64,000 nucleotides of DNA, from contig NZ_CP031168.1 of assembly GCF_022354825.1 (NCBI RefSeq), positions 7,368,501 through 7,432,500 of the forward strand. Reading direction: 5' to 3'. The stretch comes from Paenibacillus sp. H1-7 (lineage in GTDB: Bacteria > Bacillota > Bacilli > Paenibacillales > NBRC-103111). Shown here one piece after another: positions 41,739 to 50,379 of the stretch. The position numbers and the translations under genes are program-made. How positions within the stretch are numbered: position 1 is the first letter of the stretch; each line of letters begins with the position of its first letter. The notes beneath the pieces were generated by a model. The model had not been told where the DNA came from and did no database searches. It saw only the letters and a list, made by a program, of their open reading frames with translations.

Positions 41739-42542
41739 ATGTATAAAATGCTGGCGATCGATATCGACGATACGCTCATCAATGATGCCAAAGAAGTAAC
41801 CGAAGGAACGAAGCAGGCTTTGGCGGACGCCATCGCGCACGGGGTTACGGTAACGCTCGCGACCGGGCGCATGTACGCTTCGGCCAAGCAGCTGGCCGCC
41901 CAGCTGGAGCTGAATGTGCCGCTCATTACTTATAACGGCTCGCTTGTCAAAAATTCCGTGGACGGGCGCGTCCTATATGAGCAATCGGTTCCGATGGAGG
42001 CGGCGCGGACGATTTTCGATTATTGCGAACGCAACGGACTGCACCTGCAAACTTACAACGATGACGTGCTGTATGTAAAAGAAGACAACGACAAGATTAA
42101 AGCTTATTCGGAATTATCCAAAATTCCTTATACCGTATATCCATCATTTTCCGAGTTGGTCAACAGGCCTTCCAGCAAGCTGTTGATCATCGACGATCCA
42201 GCCAAGCTGGATGAAGTGGCTGTCGAGCTGCGCAGCCTGATCGTAGGACAAGTGCATATTACGAAATCGAAGCCGAACTTCCTGGAGATCATCCACCATC
42301 AAGGTACGAAAGGCGATGCGCTCCGTTACCTGGCCGGACAATTCGGCTACGACATGTCCCAGGTCATTGCCGTCGGCGACGGCTCGAACGACCGCGAAAT
42401 GCTGGAGGCCGCCGGACTTGGCGTAGCGATGGGCAATGCTTCGGCAGCGCTGAAGCAAATAGCCAACTACGTTACGCTGAGCAATAACGAAGACGGAGTC
42501 AAGCACGTAGTGGATAAGTTCGTCCTGCAAACCGTTTCATAA
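41739..42542 (+). CDS. Cof-type HAD-superfamily phosphatase
   Basis: HAD phosphatase of 267 residues with a C2B cap. The nucleophile motif is AIDIDDTLIND (Asp8, Asp10 if counted from MYKMLAIDID), motif II is LATGRM, motif III the Lys in HHQGTKGDAL, and motif IV IAVGDGSNDREML. Members of this Cof/YidA group remove phosphate from sugar phosphates, FMN and similar compounds. GGGAGTGG precedes the ATG. Confidence 0.95.
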   Translation: MYKMLAIDIDDTLINDAKEVTEGTKQALADAIAHGVTVTLATGRMYASAKQLAAQLELNVPLITYNGSLVKNSVDGRVLYEQSVPMEAARTIFDYCERNGLHLQTYNDDVLYVKEDNDKIKAYSELSKIPYTVYPSFSELVNRPSSKLLIIDDPAKLDEVAVELRSLIVGQVHITKSKPNFLEIIHHQGTKGDALRYLAGQFGYDMSQVIAVGDGSNDREMLEAAGLGVAMGNASAALKQIANYVTLSNNEDGVKHVVDKFVLQTVS

Positions 42543-42566
42543 AAGGCGCATCGCTCATAAATAGAC

Positions 42567-42616
42567 AAAAAAATAAGCAGCTCGCGGGATTCGATCTCCG
42601 CGGCTGCTTATTTTTT
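42567..42616. terminator. Bidirectional terminator between convergent HAD and MBL genes
   Basis: Stem AAAAAATAAGCAGC / (G)CTGCTTATTTTTT with an inner GCGG/CCGC. T-runs on both strands. Confidence 0.9.
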
Positions 42617-42634
42617 GTAAATGTATAATAGCTA

Positions 42635-43306
42635 TTATGGCTTGCTGTTGCCCGCCGCCGAGCGCGCATAGGCTTCGTATTGCTGCTTTGCATCCGTAAT
42701 GACGACATCGCCTCCGTGGCATACGCTGACCAATCGCGGATTGACCTCGGTTATGACGGAGCCGCTCTCAACCGCCTGCGCCATATCGGCCGTAAACATC
42801 GGCATCGGCCGGTTCAGCCTGCCTTTCTTGGAGGTGAACAGGTCGCCCGCCAGCAGCACGCGATCTTGTTCGTGGAAATAAGCGACATGCCCCGGGGAAT
42901 GTCCCGGCGTATGGAGAACCGTCAGCCCGGCTGTTGCAGCGATTTGACTATCGATGCTTTGAACGAGCCCCGGCTCCGTAAGGTGCTCTGCTTTTTTCCT
43001 GCCAGGGTAGGGAAGCCGCCCCTCCATATACGGAATCTCCGTCTCGTGAGCATAGACGGGAACGGGGAGAGCTTCGCGGATTTTGCGGATGCCTCCGGTA
43101 TGATCCGAATGGCCGTGGGTCAGCAGGATGCGCTTAAGAGGAGCGTTCAGTTCACGGAAGCATCTTTGCAAGCCTCCCGCCATCATCGAAATGCCGGTAT
43201 CGACCAGTGTCAGCCCTTCATCGGATTTGACAACCCATACGTTTACAGGAATGATCATCCAAATGCTGCATCTCCACACATGCTCAGATATTTGTTCGAT
43301 TTTCAT
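42635..43306 (-). CDS. MBL-fold metallo-hydrolase under TetR-type control
   Basis: Metallo-beta-lactamase fold protein of 223 residues. The metal motif is LTHGHSDHTGG, followed by HTPGHSPGH, the bridging Asp in LLAGDLF and His in VCHGGDV. The substrate is unknown. It begins only 2 bp after the tetR-type gene, so both come from one transcript that starts behind three palindromes (44019-44063). The repressor and this enzyme probably answer to the same small molecule. Confidence 0.93.
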   Translation of the reverse strand: MKIEQISEHVWRCSIWMIIPVNVWVVKSDEGLTLVDTGISMMAGGLQRCFRELNAPLKRILLTHGHSDHTGGIRKIREALPVPVYAHETEIPYMEGRLPYPGRKKAEHLTEPGLVQSIDSQIAATAGLTVLHTPGHSPGHVAYFHEQDRVLLAGDLFTSKKGRLNRPMPMFTADMAQAVESGSVITEVNPRLVSVCHGGDVVITDAKQQYEAYARSAAGNSKP

Positions 43307-43308
43307 CG

Positions 43309-43992
43309 TTATTTCCTCCCCGTTTTGTCTTTCGGCTTCTTGCCCTGCTTTGCATCCTGCTTTCGCTTCTTCTCGATACCGAATACCACGATCTCTATCC
43401 CTTGATCCAGTATCGGAACGAGTCTTGCATACAGCGGCTCGATTTCCTCTTCGTTCCCGATGTAGGTCGTAACCATGCCATGCAGCATATAAAAGAAAAT
43501 CCGCGTATAATTCGTCTTCTCTTCCTCCGCATCCGCTTCGATGACCCGATTCAACGCGTCCGCCAAATACCGGAACACTTGATTGCGATGTTTGTTCACT
43601 TCGCTCTCAGGGTCCGCCTCGTCCACACGAACGGATTTCACGCTAATTATGACGGTTACCATACTCTTGTGGGATAGGCAGAACAGAAGAAACTGCCGGC
43701 TGATCTCCTTCAGCGCCTCCATTGGCGGCAGCTCCGTCCGTTCCGTAACGGCCCGCATCGCCTCTTCCAAGCTTAGCAGCGGCGGCAGCGCCAGCTGCTC
43801 AAGCATGGCTTCCTTATCCTTGTAGTACAAATAAATGGTCGTATGCGAGCAGCCCGCCTCCTTGGCGATCTCTCTCATCGTTACCGAATCGTATCCCTTC
43901 GACGTGAACAGGTTGCCTGCAGCCTCCCGGATACGATTCCTCGTCTCCTCGGAACGAAGCTCCTGACGTGACTTCCCGGTCTTTGTGTCCAT
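43309..43992 (-). CDS. TetR/AcrR-family regulator of the MBL operon
   Basis: Repressor of 227 residues. The helix-turn-helix is typical: RNRIREAAGNLFTSKGYDSVTMREIAKEAGCSHTTIYLYYKDKEAMLEQL, starting near residue 19. The C-terminus is very basic (KKRKQDAKQGKKPKDK). The gene starts 27 bp from three 13-bp palindromes that are likely its own operators, and it is divergent from a large transporter gene, which may also be repressed. Confidence 0.93.
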   Translation of the reverse strand: MDTKTGKSRQELRSEETRNRIREAAGNLFTSKGYDSVTMREIAKEAGCSHTTIYLYYKDKEAMLEQLALPPLLSLEEAMRAVTERTELPPMEALKEISRQFLLFCLSHKSMVTVIISVKSVRVDEADPESEVNKHRNQVFRYLADALNRVIEADAEEEKTNYTRIFFYMLHGMVTTYIGNEEEIEPLYARLVPILDQGIEIVVFGIEKKRKQDAKQGKKPKDKTGRK

Positions 43993-44018
43993 CTATGATA
44001 TCCTCCCGCGCTCAATTA

Positions 44019-44063
44019 TAACCAACGGTTACTAACCTATGGTTATAATATAACCAATGGTTA
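44019..44063. promoter_or_regulatory. Three tandem palindromic operators, TAACC-N3-GGTTA
   Basis: TAACC-AAC-GGTTA (44019-44031), TAACC-TAT-GGTTA (44033-44045) and TAACC-AAT-GGTTA (44051-44063) lie between the divergent tetR-type and transporter genes. Centres are 14 and 18 bp apart. Length and symmetry fit TetR-family binding sites. Confidence 0.85.
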
Positions 44064-44287
44064 TGTTTATTGCAAGCCTATTTTTATTTTTTAACGCTCA
44101 TTATTTTCGATGCATGTTCGATTCCAGCCCAAGATAGATTTCCATCCATTTTTTTTCAGGGACTTATCAATCGTTATGCGCTTGAAATAATTCGTTCCGC
44201 CGGCTTTCTCTTCCGTCACCAACGCTCCGCCTATGCATATCGTGTAGTATCCGGAAGCTTGGGCTTATGCCCTGGGAGGCGATAGGT

Positions 44288-45685
44288 TTGGACGTTGCTA
44301 TTGTGTCGTTGCATTGGGTTTATCTGCTTTTTATTGTTCTGATCATCGGATTCATGGTATTTCGCCGCGATACGTCGATTTTATGTATTGCCGGCATTCT
44401 CGTGCTGGGGTTGATTTCAACGGGATCGCTGAGCCAGTCGATCAGCGGCGTGTTCAACAGCTTCATCTTTGCAATCAAGGAGCTCATGGGAACGATCCTG
44501 ATCATCTCGATCATCGTATCCATGAGCAAGGTGCTCACTCAGACCGGAATCAACGAATCGATGATCTCGCCCTTCGCCCGGTTCATCCGTACACCGGCGC
44601 TCGCCTTCTGGATTATCGGCGGCTTGATGATGGTCATCTCGTGGTTTTTCTGGCCCTCCCCCGCCGTTGCATTGATGGGCGCGGTGCTGCTGCCGGTAGC
44701 GCTGCGCGTCGGCTTGCCGGCGATAGGCGTCGCCATCGCGATGAACTTGTTCGGACACGGGATTGCGCTGTCCGGTGACTTTGTCATCCAAGGCGCGCCT
44801 AAGCTGACCGCCGATGCGGCCGGCATCCCGGTAGGCGATGTCATTCAGGCCAGCGTGCCGCTCGTCATCGTGATGGGGGTCGTGACCACCGTCACCAGTT
44901 TCTTGCTGCTGCGGCGCGATATGAAGAGCGGCAAGCTTCAAGCAAGGAGCGCCGCGGTAACGGCTAGCCCGCTTGCAGCAGGCTCCCGCGCAGACTTTCT
45001 GTCCTCCGGCAACCGGGTCTTGTTCGCCGTGCTGATTCCTGTGCTGTTCGTGGCCGATGTCGTCGCCATGTTCACCTTGAAGCTGCAGGGCGGAGATGCC
45101 ACCGCCTTGGTCGGAGGCACGGCGCTGCTCATTATGCTCCTCATTACGCTGACGGCCCATAAGCAGAAGGGGCTTGAAAAAGCGTCCGAATATTTAATCG
45201 AAGGCTTGCAGTTCGGCTTCAAAATATTCGGACCCGTTATCCCGATCGCCGCATTCTTTTATCTGGGCGACTCGGCTTTCGTGGACATTTTCGGCAAGGT
45301 GCTTCCGGCGGGATCGCACGGTCTGGTCAACGACCTCGGGCTTGCGCTCGCTCATACGGTGCCGATTAATCAAACGGTAGGAGCCGTCACGTTAACGACC
45401 GTCGGAGCTATCACGGGATTGGACGGATCCGGCTTCTCCGGCATTTCCTTGGCAGGCTCCATCGCCAATCTGTTCTCCGCGGCTATCGGCTCGGGGGTCG
45501 CCACGCTAACCGCACTCGGGCAAATTGCCGCCATCTGGGTCGGCGGAGGGACGCTTATTCCTTGGGCGCTCATTCCTGCGGCAGCCATATGCGGCGTCGA
45601 TCCGTTCGAGGTGGCGCGCCGCAATTTGAAGCCGGTGCTCATAGGCTTGGCCGTAACGACTGTCGTCGCCATCTTCCTCATTTAA
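44288..45685 (+). CDS. Polytopic membrane transporter, ion-transporter-superfamily-like
   Basis: Permease of 465 residues with about eleven to twelve helices, two similar halves and glycine-rich re-entrant-like segments (LFGHGIALSGDFVIQG; LDGSGFSGISLAGSI). This resembles the ion-transporter superfamily of organic-anion carriers, but I cannot name the family or substrate. TTG 44288 has GGGAGG 8 bp upstream and is preferred to ATG 44267, which has none. It is divergent from the tetR-type gene and shares its palindromes, so it may be the repressor's main target. Confidence 0.8.
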   Translation: MDVAIVSLHWVYLLFIVLIIGFMVFRRDTSILCIAGILVLGLISTGSLSQSISGVFNSFIFAIKELMGTILIISIIVSMSKVLTQTGINESMISPFARFIRTPALAFWIIGGLMMVISWFFWPSPAVALMGAVLLPVALRVGLPAIGVAIAMNLFGHGIALSGDFVIQGAPKLTADAAGIPVGDVIQASVPLVIVMGVVTTVTSFLLLRRDMKSGKLQARSAAVTASPLAAGSRADFLSSGNRVLFAVLIPVLFVADVVAMFTLKLQGGDATALVGGTALLIMLLITLTAHKQKGLEKASEYLIEGLQFGFKIFGPVIPIAAFFYLGDSAFVDIFGKVLPAGSHGLVNDLGLALAHTVPINQTVGAVTLTTVGAITGLDGSGFSGISLAGSIANLFSAAIGSGVATLTALGQIAAIWVGGGTLIPWALIPAAAICGVDPFEVARRNLKPVLIGLAVTTVVAIFLI

Positions 45686-45713
45686 TCCACAGCTGCCCGC
45701 TATGGCGAAACGC

Positions 45714-45751
45714 AAAAAGTCCGGCTGTCACCAGACAGCCGGACTTTTTTG
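45714..45751. terminator. Bidirectional terminator between transporter and MORN-protein genes
   Basis: A perfect 16-bp stem from AAAAAGTCCGGCTGTC with its complement over the loop ACCA, T-runs on both strands. Confidence 0.95.
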
Positions 45752-45763
45752 TACGGACAAGCT

Positions 45764-47326
45764 CTATTTTAACTGTTGAATCGTATGAGTATGCCGGTCA
45801 TTCTCCTCTTTAATATCTTCATTAAACCTGTCGCGAAGCTCGCTTATATCTTCCTTCAAGGAATCGATACGCTGCTGTGCGGTCCCTTTGGCATACAGCT
45901 TCTCCAACGCCGCCTGAGCGTCCTGCCACTGCTTGTCCAGCTCCGCTCTCGCCGCCTCCGCCGCATTCGAACTGTCGCCCGACAGCTGCTTCAGCTTGTC
46001 TCTAATTTCCTTTTCCTTGACTTCCGCTTTCTCGATCGCCTTCTCATAATCGGTGAGGCTGCTGTAAGTACCCGGCTGCTCCTTGCGGATTTGGCTGATT
46101 TGGTCCTCCAGCAGCTTTTTATCCTGATTGAACCGCTCTCTTATCTCGCTCAAAGCCTTCTGATGGCGGTCGTTCTCCTTCCGAATCGGATCCGTCTGGT
46201 TGGATGGATTCGTGCTCGGCAGCGTGCTGGATCCATCCCCCATATCCACCTTGCGGATGAGAACGCCGTTAGCATATTCGCTTACCGAGAGCAGCGTGCC
46301 TTTCTTGTCATAATGCGATATGATGCCGTTCATCATGTTGTTCTTGAAATCGCCGGCTACTTTTTCACCGCTTACCGTCTTAAAGGTCCCCGTTCCCTCG
46401 CGCTGGCCGTTCACGAAATCCCCTTCGTAGACGTCCCCGTTGCTGTACTGCAGCTTGCCGGTACCGCTAGGCACGTTGTTGTCGAACGGTCCCGTATATT
46501 TGTCACCGTTGTCGTAGTACAAGGTCCCTTTCTCGCGATCGCCGTTCGCAAAGGTTCCGTCGAAGAGCAGGTCGCCGTCGGCGGCATATTGCTTGCCGGC
46601 ACCGCTGGCAACCCCCTCTTTAATGAGACCGTCAAAATCTACCCGGCCGGTTCCGTGATACGTTTTGGATCGCCCGTCGGACGGAAGCCCGTCTTTCATC
46701 GTTCCGTCGAACAGCAGCCTTCCCCCGGCATCCGTCAGCTTTCCCTTTCCTTCAGGAGAGCCGCCGACAAGCAGTCCCGTATATTTGCTGCCGTCGGGGT
46801 AGACATATTCGCCCCGGACCGGCTTGGCCGGGTCGGTCTCATCGTCCGGCTTAGCCGGCTCCTTCGTACCGCCTCCGGTGTTCGAGCTTCCTTTAGGACT
46901 TTTCAAATGAATGGTTCGATTGCTCTGATTCCAGGTCACTTCTTTCCCTGACGCTTCGCTCACGAATCGCAAAGGTACGAGCGTATTGCCTTCGACCAGA
47001 CGCGGAGCGAGCTCCAGAACACTCTGCTGATCGTTGACAAGTGCCTCCGTATCATCAATCGCCAGCCGGATTGCGAGCCCTTCCTTCGTTCCCGTCACGG
47101 TTTGCGTCTCGCCTTCCCAGCCTACCTCAAGCCCCAGCTTTTCAAAAATAGCGCGGAACGGAACAAGCGTCGTTCCATTGTCCAGTATCGGATCCACCTC
47201 GAATTTGATCAGCTTGTTATCGAGGTATACGCGTACAGGCCGCTCCGCTGCGGCCGCCTGTCCCGGCGAGACCAGCGCGGCGCATAGCACGCAAGCCGCC
47301 ACAACGGCGCCCCATGGTTTCATCAT
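45764..47326 (-). CDS. Secreted stalk-domain protein with MORN repeats and coiled coil
   Basis: Protein of 520 residues. A signal peptide (KPWGAVVAACVLCAALVSPG, cut near AAA) is followed by a copper-amine-oxidase N-terminal-like domain (VRVYLDNKLIKFEVDP; GTTLVPFRAIFEKLG; NTLVPLRFVSEASG), then about seven MORN-type repeats at residues 170-360 (for example NGDKYTGPFDNN, NGDVYEGDFVNG), and a charged coiled coil at the end. It should be secreted or surface-held. ATG 47326 has GGGGAGGGG upstream; the frame runs open to 47389. MORN repeats after a stalk domain suggest a structural or wall-binding role. Confidence 0.88.
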   Translation of the reverse strand: MMKPWGAVVAACVLCAALVSPGQAAAAERPVRVYLDNKLIKFEVDPILDNGTTLVPFRAIFEKLGLEVGWEGETQTVTGTKEGLAIRLAIDDTEALVNDQQSVLELAPRLVEGNTLVPLRFVSEASGKEVTWNQSNRTIHLKSPKGSSNTGGGTKEPAKPDDETDPAKPVRGEYVYPDGSKYTGLLVGGSPEGKGKLTDAGGRLLFDGTMKDGLPSDGRSKTYHGTGRVDFDGLIKEGVASGAGKQYAADGDLLFDGTFANGDREKGTLYYDNGDKYTGPFDNNVPSGTGKLQYSNGDVYEGDFVNGQREGTGTFKTVSGEKVAGDFKNNMMNGIISHYDKKGTLLSVSEYANGVLIRKVDMGDGSSTLPSTNPSNQTDPIRKENDRHQKALSEIRERFNQDKKLLEDQISQIRKEQPGTYSSLTDYEKAIEKAEVKEKEIRDKLKQLSGDSSNAAEAARAELDKQWQDAQAALEKLYAKGTAQQRIDSLKEDISELRDRFNEDIKEENDRHTHTIQQLK

Positions 47327-47463
47327 CTCTTCCCCTCCCCTGCTGTGTTCCTCCCCCATTTTACCACAATAAGGAAGATTCAGCCTCATTTCTTGCTTTT
47401 ACGACAAAATGAAGCGAAACATGTCGAAAGACCCGGCTTTAGCAGGAGTTCCGCTCATCCCGC

Positions 47464-47492
47464 TTGACCTGGCCTCCGGCATCATGTAAATT
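47464..47492 (+). promoter_or_regulatory. Sigma-A promoter of T-box/proS unit
   Basis: -35 TTGACC (47464-47469), 17-bp spacer, -10 TAAATT (47487-47492). Transcription would start near 47499, just before the T-box leader. Confidence 0.65.
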
Positions 47493-47498
47493 AGTACT

Positions 47499-47796
47499 AA
47501 TCAAAAAAAGTAAAAAAGTTTTAAGCCAAAAAGCTATGACAAGGACATAAGGGCATCCGTCCGATTGCTGCAGAGAGGGAGAACCAGGCTGTGAGTCTCC
47601 CCAATCGACCCGTCCTTCCCGCCTTGAAGCTGCAATGGGGAAATCCGAGTATCCGTTGCCGGTGGAAGCCGTTATTTTTCATGGAGAAACCGCTCCTGCT
47701 TCGATCGATGTCTTTTGACTGGGACTCGATTGGACCGAGCGGCTGCAAACAGGGTGGTACCACGACGCATTCGTCCCTGACGGATGCGTCTTTTTT
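47499..47796 (+). ncRNA. T-box leader (tRNA-sensing riboswitch) of proS
   Basis: The conserved T-box AGGGTGGTACCACG is at 47751-47764, right before the terminator stem at 47764-47796. Upstream are the stem I elements: GGGAGA/TCTCCC around GGCTGTGAG (47574-47600) flanked by AGAGAG, and the CGATTG/CAATCG stem below it. The 3' side of the presumed specifier loop reads ACCCGTCCTTCCC (47608-47620), which offers CCG, CCU and CCC, all proline codons; the exact specifier is not fixed. Uncharged proline tRNA would stabilise the antiterminator and let proS be read. Confidence 0.93.
47764..47796 (+). terminator. T-box-controlled terminator
   Basis: GACGCATTCGTC / GACGGATGCGTC (one G-T pair) with the loop CCT, followed by six T. 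It competes with the antiterminator formed by the T-box sequence. Confidence 0.93.
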
Positions 47797-47880
47797 GCAT
47801 TTGCGCAGGCAAGCCGGATTCCCCCTGCGGGAGCTCCGCGATTTTGCCGCCATACCTCAACTAAGGAGGCATTTATTACG

Positions 47881-49620
47881 ATGAGACAACGGAATGTTTT
47901 GATTCCTACTATGCGGGAAGTGCCTGCGGAAGCGGAAGCTGCGAGCCACAAGCTTTTGATCCGGGCAGGCTACATCCGGCAGCTCGCTGCCGGCATTTAC
48001 AGCTACCTGCCGCTAGGCTGGAGAGTGCTGCGCAAACTGGAAGGGATTATCCGCGACGAAATGGATCGTACCGGCGCCCAGGAAATCCTCATGCCCGCCA
48101 TGCAGCCCGCCGAGCTGTGGCACGAATCGGGCCGCTATTCGCTGTACGGCCCCGAGCTGATGCGGCTTCATGACCATAATGGCAGAGAATTCGCTCTGGG
48201 GCCGACCCACGAGGAAGTGGTCACTACGTTAGTCCGGGACCATGTGACTTCGTATCGCAGCCTGCCGATGACGCTGTACCAAATCCAGACGAAATTTCGC
48301 GATGAACGCCGTCTCCGCTTCGGGCTGCTTCGCGGGCGGGAATTTCTGATGAAGGACGCCTATTCCTTCGGCTTGGACTGGGAGAGTCTCGACCAGTCGT
48401 ATCAGGCGATGTTCGGCGCCTATCAGCGGATCTTCACGCGCTGCGGCCTGCACTTTCGCGCCGTCGAAGCGGATGCGGGCTCGATCGGCGGCGAAGGCGG
48501 CACGCATGAATTCATGGCTCTCGCCGATATCGGCGAGGACACCGTCATCAGCTGCTCGGAATGCGACTACGCAGCCAATCTGGAGATGGCCGAGGCGGCT
48601 CCGGAGGAGCATAGCGCCGCCCGCGCGAACGAAGCCGGCGGGTCAGCTGCTCCTTCTGCCGCAGGCTGCGAGCCTTTTGCGACGCCTGGCATCAAGACGA
48701 TCGAGCAGCTCGTGCAGGCTCTGAACATTGGAGCGGATCAGCTGCTCAAGACGCTCATATATTTAGCGGACGGCGAGCCAGTAGCCGTCGTCGTTCGCGG
48801 CGACCATGAGGTGAACGAAATCAAGGTCAAGCATTACCTGCACGCCGAGCACATCGAGCTTGCCGACGAAGCTGCGATCGTGAAGGCAACGGGCTGTCCG
48901 GCCGGATTCATCGGCCCGGTCGGCCTGTCCATCCGGCTTCTCGCAGACCGAGAAGCCGCATCGGTCGCCTCCGGCATAGCGGGGGCGAACAAAACCGACA
49001 TGCACCTTCGCCATGTCGTGCCCGGCAGAGATTTCCCGCTCGATCACATCGGAAGCTTCCGCAATGTGAGAGAAGGGGATCTCTGCCCGCGCTGCTCGGG
49101 CGCATTGACCGCCCGGCGGGGCATCGAGATCGGTCACGTGTTCAAGCTCGGGACCAAATACAGCGACAGCCTAGGCGCCGAGCTGACGGACGCCACGGGC
49201 AAAGCAGCCAGAATCATCATGGGCTGCTACGGCATCGGCGTGTCCCGGCTGTTATCGGCTGTCGTCGAGCAGCGCCACGATGAGCACGGGATCGTGTGGC
49301 CGCTATCGATCGCGCCGTTTCATGTGCATTTGATCCCGGTTTCCGTTCAGGACGGGACGCAAATGGAGCTGACCCATAAGCTCTATGCACGTCTTCAGGA
49401 GCTCGGCATCGAAGTATTAATGGACGACCGTGAGGAGAGACCTGGCGTCAAATTCAAGGACGCCGACCTGATCGGCATCCCGCTGCGCATTGTTATCGGC
49501 AAAGGCGCCGCAGACGGCCGGGTGGAATACAAGGAACGGGATGGCGGCAGTCAAGCGGAATTAAGCGCCGATGAAGCTGTGGAGCGTATCGCTAGCCAGA
49601 TTAGGCAGCTGACGCCTTAG
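47881..49620 (+). CDS. proS: Prolyl-tRNA synthetase
   Basis: Class II synthetase of 579 residues that charges proline tRNA. The order is bacterial: the catalytic core with motif 1 and motif 2 (FRDERRLRFGLLRGREFLMKDAYSF spans about residues 139-163), an editing (INS) domain at about 225-390 (TGCPAGFIGPVG), motif 3 (IMGCYGIGVSRLL) and the anticodon domain. In motif 2 the usual RPRFG reads RLRFG. AAGGAGG precedes the ATG. The T-box leader makes expression depend on uncharged proline tRNA. Many Paenibacillus strains have two proS copies; this may be the inducible one. Confidence 0.96.
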   Translation: MRQRNVLIPTMREVPAEAEAASHKLLIRAGYIRQLAAGIYSYLPLGWRVLRKLEGIIRDEMDRTGAQEILMPAMQPAELWHESGRYSLYGPELMRLHDHNGREFALGPTHEEVVTTLVRDHVTSYRSLPMTLYQIQTKFRDERRLRFGLLRGREFLMKDAYSFGLDWESLDQSYQAMFGAYQRIFTRCGLHFRAVEADAGSIGGEGGTHEFMALADIGEDTVISCSECDYAANLEMAEAAPEEHSAARANEAGGSAAPSAAGCEPFATPGIKTIEQLVQALNIGADQLLKTLIYLADGEPVAVVVRGDHEVNEIKVKHYLHAEHIELADEAAIVKATGCPAGFIGPVGLSIRLLADREAASVASGIAGANKTDMHLRHVVPGRDFPLDHIGSFRNVREGDLCPRCSGALTARRGIEIGHVFKLGTKYSDSLGAELTDATGKAARIIMGCYGIGVSRLLSAVVEQRHDEHGIVWPLSIAPFHVHLIPVSVQDGTQMELTHKLYARLQELGIEVLMDDREERPGVKFKDADLIGIPLRIVIGKGAADGRVEYKERDGGSQAELSADEAVERIASQIRQLTP

Positions 49621-49779
49621 CACTATGCTTTTTTTCACGGAAAGACACAAGTAAGCTGAGAAATAACCAAAATATATTCTCCTATCGGGCTATTAGCCCA
49701 TAACCTGCTGGGCATTTGTTACATATATTGAATCACAGATAGGCATTTGCTCAGCAGCGAGAAAAAGGAGATGTTCATA

Positions 49780-50319
49780 GTGAACCCGTTTGAACAACAA
49801 CCGTTTATTATTGATTACGTAGACGAAAGAAGCTTTGGTCCCGGCGGTCCGGGAGGATTCCCAGGCGGACCTGGGGGCTTTCCGGGTGGTCCCGGAGGAT
49901 TTCCGGGCACTCCAGGCGGCTTCCCAGGCACTCCAGGTGGCTTCCCGGGCACACCCGGCGGTTTTCCGGGCGGACCTGGAGGCTTCCCCGGCGGCATACC
50001 AGGCGGTTTTCCCGGCGGACCCGGAGGAACTCCAGGGGCTCCAGGAAGTGAATTCGGAGCGCCGCAATCGCCACCCCCATCCTTTGTTCCTCCGGAGCCT
50101 TCCGTCTCGATGTTCGCCGTAGACCCGGGAAGCATCCGCGGCTGCTTGTTCCGTTACGTCTATATTTGGCAAAATAACGGCGACCAGTACTGGATGTTTC
50201 TGACCCATGTAGGACGCCGCTCGATAGCCGGCTTCCGCTGGTTTGGCTTCGGCCCTACAGGCTTCTGGCTCTATTTCGGCCTGGATTTGAACCGGATCCG
50301 CTCCTTCACCTGCTTTTAA
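49780..50319 (+). CDS. Collagen-like repeat protein, possible spore-surface protein
   Basis: Protein of 179 residues from a GTG at 49780 with AAGGAG 9 bp upstream. After a short N-terminus (MNPFEQQPFIIDYVDERSF) comes a Gly-Pro-rich block of about 70 residues made of GFPGGPG and GFPGTPG units, then a conserved-looking C-terminal domain of about 65 residues (RGCLFRYVYIWQNNGDQYW) rich in aromatic residues and with two Cys. Collagen-like proteins with small C-terminal domains occur on the spore surface of Bacillus relatives. No signal peptide is seen, which fits a protein made in the mother cell. Confidence 0.8.
   Translation: MNPFEQQPFIIDYVDERSFGPGGPGGFPGGPGGFPGGPGGFPGTPGGFPGTPGGFPGTPGGFPGGPGGFPGGIPGGFPGGPGGTPGAPGSEFGAPQSPPPSFVPPEPSVSMFAVDPGSIRGCLFRYVYIWQNNGDQYWMFLTHVGRRSIAGFRWFGFGPTGFWLYFGLDLNRIRSFTCF
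49861..50045 (+). repeat. Tandem GFPG-coding repeat
   Basis: In-frame tandem units of about 21 bp (and their 9-12-bp sub-units) code for GFPG-[GT]-PG. Synonymous codon changes between units show that selection has acted on the protein. Confidence 0.8.
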
Positions 50320-50320
50320 T

Positions 50321-50365
50321 AAAAAGCCCGTGCGAGAAGAAATTTCTTCTTCGCACGGGCTTTTT
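50321..50365. terminator. Bidirectional terminator after collagen-like gene
   Basis: AAAAAGCCCGTGCGA pairs perfectly with TCGCACGGGCTTTTT; the loop holds a self-complementary GAAGAAATTTCTTC. Confidence 0.95.
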
Positions 50366-50379
50366 CTCATTCGCCGCCT

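Noticed and set aside
47591..47884. Open frame of 97 codons within the T-box leader
   Set aside because: It covers stem I, the T-box and the terminator; the RNA structure explains the sequence.
49861..50045. Tandem repeats that could be taken for a CRISPR array
   Set aside because: The units are in frame, lack unique spacers and code for GFPG repeats.
49693..50370. Open frames antisense to the collagen-like gene
   Set aside because: Produced by the GC-rich repeat in other frames; no ribosome sites.
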